Assembly: GCA_038380435.1 (NCBI GenBank)
Contig: JAWZYU010000030.1
Coordinates: 65,669,817-65,733,816, forward strand
Direction: 5' to 3'
Source of the DNA: Ryuthela nishihirai
Taxonomy: Eukaryota; Arthropoda; Arachnida; Araneae; Heptathelidae
Length of the DNA stretch: 64,000 nucleotides
In this document: positions 38,701 through 47,700 of the stretch, piece by piece
Layout: each line of letters opens with the position of its first letter
Position numbering within the stretch: the stretch's first letter is position 1
The notes under the pieces: model-generated
Database searches by the model: none
Told to the model about the DNA's origin: nothing
The model's input: the letters and a program-made list of their open reading frames with translations, nothing else
Translations under genes and position numbers: made by a program

Positions 38701-41700
38701 AAAACGACACAAACAGCCATGCCTTACCCAGGGCTCGAACCCAGGTCCCTTAGATCAGTAGCCAAGCGCGCTAACCACTCGGCCATGGGATGGCATGATA
38801 TTCTAAGAGTTTCAAAAAGGTGAAAGTGAAAAAATGGTGAAAGCCATGGCTAGAAAATTTGTAAAGTCCTTAGTATTGATGCAGTAAATGAATGCACAAG
38901 TCACCATTAGTTTGAAAAATTTGTTCCAGTAACTTCAACTTAAGATGAGACACATTCTGAACAACTTCTCTGGTTGATGCAGATTCTGGATGAGTTGCAT
39001 TCTGGGCAACCTTCAGTGGTTGATGCAGAGCAGTTAGTAGCAATAACTGAAGAGAATCTATGCAAAACATAAGAAGAGATTGCAGAAAAGCTGGAATTTC
39101 ATCAGTTGATTGCATCTAGACACATTAAGGACCTTGGCTGGATATCAAAGAGTTCATAAGTCGGATTACTTCATCAACTGTTATAACAAAATTTCTTGAC
39201 TAATTAGCAGTATATACATCCCATTGCACCTGGAAAATTAAAGAAACTTTATTGGTTGAATTATTACTGGCAATGAAAAATGTATACTCTACTTATTCTA
39301 AAAGAGGCCAAACAGTTACCATCTCAAAGCCAGGGTTATACCAAAGGAAGGTTATGTGTTTTGTGGGATGTGAAGAATTACATCATTTATGAGCTGCTCC
39401 AATATGGCCAAACTGTTAATGCAGAGTGGTTAATTGTCAGCATCTGGATAAATTAAATCAAGCAGTCACGAAAAAAAAAACATTCAACTCTATCCAACAG
39501 AATAGGTGACACCTTTCAGCATGATACTGCCACACATTGATAACTCCCTCAAAAGTTGAAATAATTAAATTGAGAAGTGCTTCTTCATTCAATGTATTCC
39601 CTAAATATTGCACTTTCAGATTTTCATTCACTCTGAAGTCTGCAGAATTTTTTAAACGAAAAATCATTTTCTAACTTCAAGGATGTCCAAGCTGCTGTTA
39701 GGTAAGTTTTCATACTCCAAGCTAGAAAGTTTATATCTACAATGGATTCTACAAGCTTACTGAAAGATGGAAAAAGGTCAATAAAAAACAATAGAGATTA
39801 TCTGATTGATTAAATCAATAAATATAATTTTCCTCAAAAAATTTAATTTTACACACTGAACAGAACTTTTGCATTGATCCAATATAATGGCCTGCCTCTT
39901 GTACCAAATAACTGGGTCAAAACGATTAATCTTGTGTATTTGTTTTGGATAATTTCTGTTTATGCAGTGCTTTATGATGGTTATATAAATGGATTAGAGG
40001 GTATTTGATCAATGTATGCATTAGTTAGTCTCACAGCAAATTCCAGTAGGTTCAAAAAATGAATAAAAGAATGTACTATTTTGACAGCTTCATGATATTA
40101 TTTAGTAATGACTGTGTGTAAGCAAAGTAGTTTCTTTTTTTTTTTTCAAGTTAAACATTAGGCAGTAGAAATTTATTTCAATACAAAGCATAAATTGAAA
40201 ACTATGCATACATTACATTTCTTATAACTATGCCTTTATGCAGGATCTTGATTTTCTTCCAGATTTCATAATCACTTTGGCACACAATTATTTTCATTAA
40301 AAAATTGTGCAATAAACATTCATTTCAATTTAAAAGAAACATCTTAAAATGGAGTATGTGTTTCCTAAATATATATATAGTAAAGGCAAAATTAATATTT
40401 CAAGTATATTTTTAAGATATATGACTTGTGGTTCTAGGCTATCCTGTTCTGAGGAACAGATTAGAATTCAAAAAAGCAGAGATGGTAGCTAACAAAGAAG
40501 ACTGGAATAAATTCCTTATGGCTGCCAAGGTAACTTTTTTTAATATGACAAGAGTTTTAATAATTAATTTAGTAATTTTTATTACCTATTACATTATTTC
40601 ATTTGTTTCAAATGGAAAATTTGTTGCTATACTTCATTTCCAGCAGCTTTGTGAATCATCTTTAGATTCTTAGGAACACACTGGAGAAACTAGTTGTTCC
40701 AGACTCAAATTATTGTATTAACCAGTTGTATGTGTCAAGATACACAATATTCAGTTTCCCAGTATTATGCACATTATAGTATATTGAAGCATTTGCCAAC
40801 TATTGGTTAACAGATAAATTATACATTAAAATCTACAGCTGATACTCAGGTTTTTATTTCTTTTTTAATATAACTTGTATTTCTTTTAAAATAAAACTGT
40901 TTCATTATGACATGATACACTTCATTTGTTTCACACCAAGCAATTCTAGGGATTTAGTTTAAATAGTTATTTAATAATTTGAAATTATAGTAAACAGTGT
41001 CATCTACATAACTCATTTCATTGAGAGTTGGAAACCCAAATACCAAACATTTGTAGCTGGAAATATTATTTCATTAAGCTTAGTTATGCTGAACAAAAGA
41101 ATTTGTGTATTAAGTGAGCATAGCTATTCAACAGTAGTCATAAACTATCAATAAACCATATATTTTTGTTGATCAAGGATCATTCAATTATTGCAGTAGG
41201 TTTCCTTGATTAATTTGACTTATGAATTTACATCCTAATGACATTTCAATCCAAAGGTCATATTTTCATAACACATGATTGAATTAATAATTTGAAAAAT
41301 CAGTAAAATCTTCCTATTTATAAGTCAGTTATTAAGTACACAATTTTTAAGCAATGTCCAAATGCGAATTTGAAAAAATGGAACAGTGTTTATAGTTACA
41401 ATGAATAAAAACTGTTAAGTACTAAAGGAATTTTTGTGAGAATCTGAATCGAAATCTGGCATAATTTCAGCTTAATAAATAAAATATTAGCTCTCAAAAA
41501 GCTGTTTGCTTCAGAGGTCTGACAGAAAGAAGCCTGTAAGTATAATATGCCATAGAGAAGATTTGTGAGGAAGGCAAGACCTCAACTGAAGGACAACACA
41601 AGAAAGGAAACAACTATGCCTTATCCACAGATTAAGCCAAAATCCCTTTGATCTTTACATATAGTCCTTTGATGTCGAGCATACTAACCAGTCCACCAAA

Positions 41701-44700
41701 TGGTCTCAACTTAATAACTTTACTTTTATTAAGCAGTAGAGTTCGTTTTGTAACAGTCCTTCTGTTGCGACAAGAACACATATGTGCTTAATCATAATGA
41801 TGCCCTTCGAGGCTAACCTCTTGGCATTATGAATTAAGTCATCATTTCTCAGCAGTGTTTGCTAACTTCCCTCAGGGTCCCAAGTTGGATCCCAGCTGTG
41901 AGAAGCCTCATCTCAGCATGGTGCATTCTCTTCTCCGAGTGGAGCTGCCTAAGTCTGATTTGGCTGATAAGCAATGATGTTCAGAGATTTGGAAAGATTT
42001 CTCTTATGCAGTGAGTATTAATTAGATAAAATTAATGAGTTTAATTCAGATGTTGGTTCCCTACTCTGTGCCTAGATGACAGCATGAATCAAGATGGCAT
42101 TAAGAAGAATTCACCTTATAGGAAAAGAAAGACAGTTATAAGCATATGACTGGAATAACATTAATATATCTTCAGATGGCTGCCTCCCACTTCATGATGT
42201 AACCATGTGGCTTTTCCGGTGACGATGTTGAACCCTGAGATTTATCTGGCCTCTGGAGGCCCTTTGAGATGATTAACTGGAGATTTGGAGGAATTCATGA
42301 AGAGATTTATGGAGGAGTTGCGAGTTTGATTCCCACCACGTCAGCAATAATTTTTTTTTCAGATGAATAATTGTTGAATTCTATATCAATGGGTAATCTG
42401 TGTATTTACTATGGATGAGTTTGTAATAAAAAATGTTTAAGCATGAATGACTTTCTCGTTAACATCTAAATCATTAGCAACAACTGTAAAATGTTGCCTC
42501 TCCTGAAGTACACAGTCGTATCACAATAATATGACCACCTTGCATACATATACTATGGTAGGTGGTCATATTATTCTGATATGACTGTGTATAGATGGCG
42601 CAAGGTCCACCACATTTCAGTGAAAGATTTATATGTCTTATCCTGGAATTATTTAGTGTCTGATGCATCGTTTTTAGAGTGCTCTGATATGTATCTAGAG
42701 AGTTGCATATTTGATTCCCGCCTCTTCAGCAATAATTTTTTTCAGATGAATAATTGTTGAATTTTATTGTATTTTTTTTTTTCATTTTGACCAGTAAAAA
42801 TAAATAATTTTTTTGTTTTTCCTAATTTTTTTTTACTTTCTTGATATAATAGTTTATAATATTTCTATTAATGTTTAAATCTTTCATTTACTTAGTTTTT
42901 TCTAAACTTTTAGTCATTTATTCAAATAATACGTATGCTTAAATTTTTGGCAATTGGCAAACTCTAAGTAAAAGTAGTGTCATAAAAAACTCATTTTTAC
43001 TTTTAATATAATTCAATTTAAATAAAAAAACTGAACAAAAATATTTTGAAGCATTTAAAGTTTAAAGCACTGAAATTAAGAATGAATCATTTTAGCATAA
43101 AACTGCATAGCTGCTATGAAAAAGTATAAGTTTTAAATTTGCAGCTAAAATTTTATTTAAAAATCAAAATTTTCTAACATTAATTAGGATATTTGGTTAA
43201 AATGTAATTGAAAGTTTGCTAAAATAAATCCTACCTTTGCCATACCTTTTCCATTAGAGATCAGTAGTGGTTTTATTTCCGATCATTTCAAATTAACTGT
43301 TTTTTATAATTGCAGTACATATATGAGAAACAGCAAAAATAATTCTAGAAGCATTAAAGTAAAAAAAGTCTTTAAAATCGATACATACATGCATACATGC
43401 AAAATCCTGATGTAGCCATAGGCTGTGGAGTTCCTACCAGACTGTGTAATTTTCCTCTCCAGACATGTCTGTCCTGAGCTGCAGCTGCTTCATTTGGCCA
43501 ATGTAGGTCAGTTCTAGTAAGACCGTGTTTGACATTATCTGCCCATTGCATCCTAGGTGTTTCCCCCTTTTCTTGAAACCTTTAGGCACACTATTCATAA
43601 TCCTGTTCGCCAATTTGCAGCTATGCATACAGGCAACATGGCCAAACCAATGCAGTCTCTCAGCACAGAATACTGCTCAAAGGAGGTTGATGACTCATTC
43701 TTCTAACTTCATCATTACTTACAAAATCACACCACCTAATGATCAAAATACTGCACAAGCATCTAGAATCAAAGACATCAATTTCTTATTATCTGTTTAC
43801 AAAGAGTCCATATTTCACTATCATAACTAACCTTAGAAAGAACCAAACTATTATACAGCCTAATTTTAGTCTTTAGGTGTATAAACCTATTTTTCCACTC
43901 TCTCAATAGATTCCTAAAGTTGCTAGCAGCAATCCCTATTCTTCTATTAATTTCATGCCACGTATCACAAGTATCTGTTAAACAGCCCCAAGATAATTAA
44001 ACTAAGACACTTGCTCAAGGGTGCAATCGTTCAAAGAAACTGAAGCACCATCTGCCTGACCAATTTTCATCACTTTAGTTTTTTCTCTGTTTATCATCAA
44101 ACCTACTCTATTGCCAGTCTCATCAACAGCTCTAATGAAAGAATTCATCTCCACAATGTGCATAATCTAAATTAGAAATTTTGAAATCTCTAGACCAATT
44201 AAGGTCAAAATCTTTCCCTTGCAAAGAATTTCTCATAATGTAATCAATAACCAAACTAAAGAGAAAAAGGGGCAAAATACCCTTGTCTAACACCACTAGC
44301 AATGCTAAATCAATCACTACAAGTATTACCAACTTTCACATATGACTCAGTGTTATTGTAAAGAGCTTTCGTTACGCTAACTAATTTGTCGGGTATTCCA
44401 TATGATCCAACGATCAGCCACAAAATATGTCAATCAACAGAATCAAAAGCTTTTTTGAAATCTACAAAGCTAGTAACCAGAGGTTTCTGAAACTCTAAAC
44501 ATTTCTCAAGAATCTGCCTCATCTGTGAAAATATTTGATCTATACATCCCCACACTTCTGAATCCGCACTGTTCATCACACAGTTGTCCATCAGTCAAAT
44601 TCTTAATTCTACTAAGTATAATCAGGCAAACTAATTCCCCTATAATTATCACAAGAACTGCAATCATCTTTTTTTTAAAAAAAAAAGTGGTAATAATTGC

Positions 44701-47700
44701 TCTAGTAAAATCCTTAGGAACAGAACCTTTATCATAAAAAATATTCAAAATTTCAATCAGCCATGTGACAGCACAAATGTTCCCAGCTCTAAGCATTTCA
44801 GTGGTGATTTCATCCACCCCAGGGGATTTATGCAGTTTTAATTTAGAGATAGTCAAAGCGACTTCAGAATGTGATATAGGGCCAGCATTGAAGCCAATAA
44901 TGCATATATCCTTATTACAAACAACGGGAGTAGAGATAATCACATTGTTTAGAACATCTCTGAAATGCTCAGCCTACCTAGCCTCACAAGAACTTCACCT
45001 TCAATCACCTTACCATGTTGTCTGTTTCTTCTGACACAAAACATTAACTGTCTAGTACAACCCCCTGCTGTTGTGCTATTTAACTGCTTCCTCTGTTTTG
45101 TAAGCCAAAGATTCTTATTAGCTGTTAACTGATCCTTTATATGTTTATTAAGCTCATTGTAATGCCATCTGTTAGGACTAGTAGGGTCTTGATTCATATT
45201 ATTCCTACTCTTCCTTCTTTCAGAAATAAGTTTCATAGCCTTTTCACTCAAATAATTTTGTTTCCTATGTTTCTTTTTACCCAAAAGAGTACTGTTGGTT
45301 TCAAGAAAAGCCTGTTTAAACTGATCCCATTCTTTCTCAACTTCAGTGGTAAGCAAACCACAATTGTCATAATAACTAAATAGCCTATCATAGTATGCTT
45401 TAGCTATATCTGGATCTTTCAGAACTTCAGTGTTAATTCTCCTATCTTTAGCACAACATTTTGTAAGCTTCAATTGCAAGATAGGTAATAGTCAGACCCA
45501 ATTTTGGCTCCCCTGTATGATGTGGTATTCCTAACAGAACTAGCTCATTTTCTGTTAATATATATAATCAATCATATTCTTATGCAGCCCATCTGGTGAA
45601 ATCCATGTGTACTTTTATATGTCATGGTGTTTGAATAAGTGTTAGTTATTCATAAACCATTAAATTTACATCCCGTAGGAGATGTTCCCCATTGCAACTA
45701 CCAATGCCAAAGGGACCTAAAACCACTGTCCAAAAGTCAGAATCAGTACCAACTTTAGCATTGAAGTCTCTTAGCATATAAGAAAAAGCTCCTTGACAGA
45801 ATTCAAAATATTCTAAAGTTGTCTGTAAAACTCTATCCTTCTCATTCTCATCAGAGTCCTCTGTGGGGGTGTAACAACAGATGACATTCAGCTTTTTAAT
45901 TTTTGAATAGTCTTTAAAAGTCAGAATCAGTACCAACTTTAGCATTGAAGTCTCTTAGCATATAAGAAAAAGCTCCTTGACAGAATTCAAAATATTCTAA
46001 AGTTGTCTGTAAAACTCTATCCTTCTCATTCTCATCAGAGTCCTCTGTGGGGGTGTAACAACAGATGACATTCAGCTTTTTAATTTTTGTTCTAAATTTA
46101 GCTGGAAGAAAATGCAGTCGTATCCTAGAGGAGCATCACTGGCATGTCTGCTAAGAAGCAAACCTACACCTTGGAGATGCTTTCCATCCTCCCACCCTGA
46201 AAAGAGAAATTTAAAGTTATTTTTAAGTATCTCACCTTTATCTTTCCATCTGGTCTCTTGCAAGCCAAGAATATCTAGGTTATAACGCTGGAATTCCTGC
46301 ATGAGGACATCAAGAGAATAATCTCTATATAGCGTCCTCATGTTCCACATATCTGCAGAGAGAAAACGATTAATAGGAATTTTTAAAGAAACTTGGTTTA
46401 TTGAGAGAGGTAGGGCCAGCAGTATCAAACAGCCTTCTAATCACAGGCATGGGGCAAATACCCATTTGCCCACTGCTAAAGGCTGTAGCCACCCATGGTG
46501 GGCTACTGCTATTGGTAGGGACTTCAGGCACCACCTTTTCAAGAACCAGAATCTAGATAGAAACTGATCTGCCTGAGACACATTACTCCAGTGTAGAATT
46601 GGCTATGCCCAACTAGCTAAGTGAGGGTTCAGCTATCTGCAATAGCCTCTGATCAGGATTATCTACCAGCTGATATAAGATGCCTCTGTTCACTTAGAGC
46701 TGGCAACCCACAGTCAAACAGAAAATGCAGTGGCAGATTTTCCCTCAACAAAAGCTCACCAGTGTAACAAGTCCAGGATCCATAATCAAGCTCAAAGCCA
46801 TAAACTAGTTCAGTCTAGTAGGTATAAATGGTCAGCATCAGGACCCTGTGAAGTTAACCACTTCTCAGCAGGGTTGAAAAAAAAAAGAAAAAAAGATGTC
46901 ATAGATGACTAGATTAGTAGGCCATACTAACTGGCAGCCCTCCCCTTCCGTTCCCTTCCAAAAGAGAATATCTCTTTTGAAAGGTACTAATGTCCTGCAC
47001 CACGAGAAGGTGGGGTCAGATATTAGATGCTAGACCTGGCTAGTTTTTTGCACCATCACTGGGGATTGGTACAAAGCTCTCCTTCCAGTTTATGCCTAGC
47101 TACCATTTACAGACATTTAAAATCAAAAGTCTGCTAAAATATTGGGCCAAAAGATATGTGGGTAGTTCCCAGAAGACACAACTTCCGGTAGTGCTAAAAT
47201 CAGTATTTTGCATTAAAAGTTAAGAAAGAATTACAACTCTGCAAGAGTATAAAGTTGGTCAGAATGCCAAAAATGAAAATCATTCAATAATCTACATGCT
47301 GTACAACAGAATAAAGGTATATACTAAATCATCAGTACTTGATTCTGTTTATGATGACTCAGCATGCTCATATAATCACTGCAGGCTCAAATAGATTTAT
47401 TTTTAAACTTTATTAAACTTTTTTAAGTGGAAACAACAGACAAATATATATCATAAACTGGAATGTTATTTTCGATATTTAATTAGAATCAGTTTTTCAA
47501 AAAAAGCTGATTTTTGTTCGAAAGTAAAATTGTAAAACCATTTGTAGTTTTGGAATTTTTCATTCGTTTGAATTTCCAGCTTTAGCAGCTACTAAAGTTT
47601 GAAAAGGACAATTCCATATTTCCAGAGGCAATTTGTCTTTTTAGTTATTATGTGCAAATTTATTAAATATGTAACCAAGTGAACTATAGAGTATGAAATT

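Noticed and set aside
44506..46428. Host gene encoding an endonuclease/reverse-transcriptase protein
   Set aside because: Broken frames, loss of the YADD catalytic box and related copies at 24820 and 28966 show a dead LINE.
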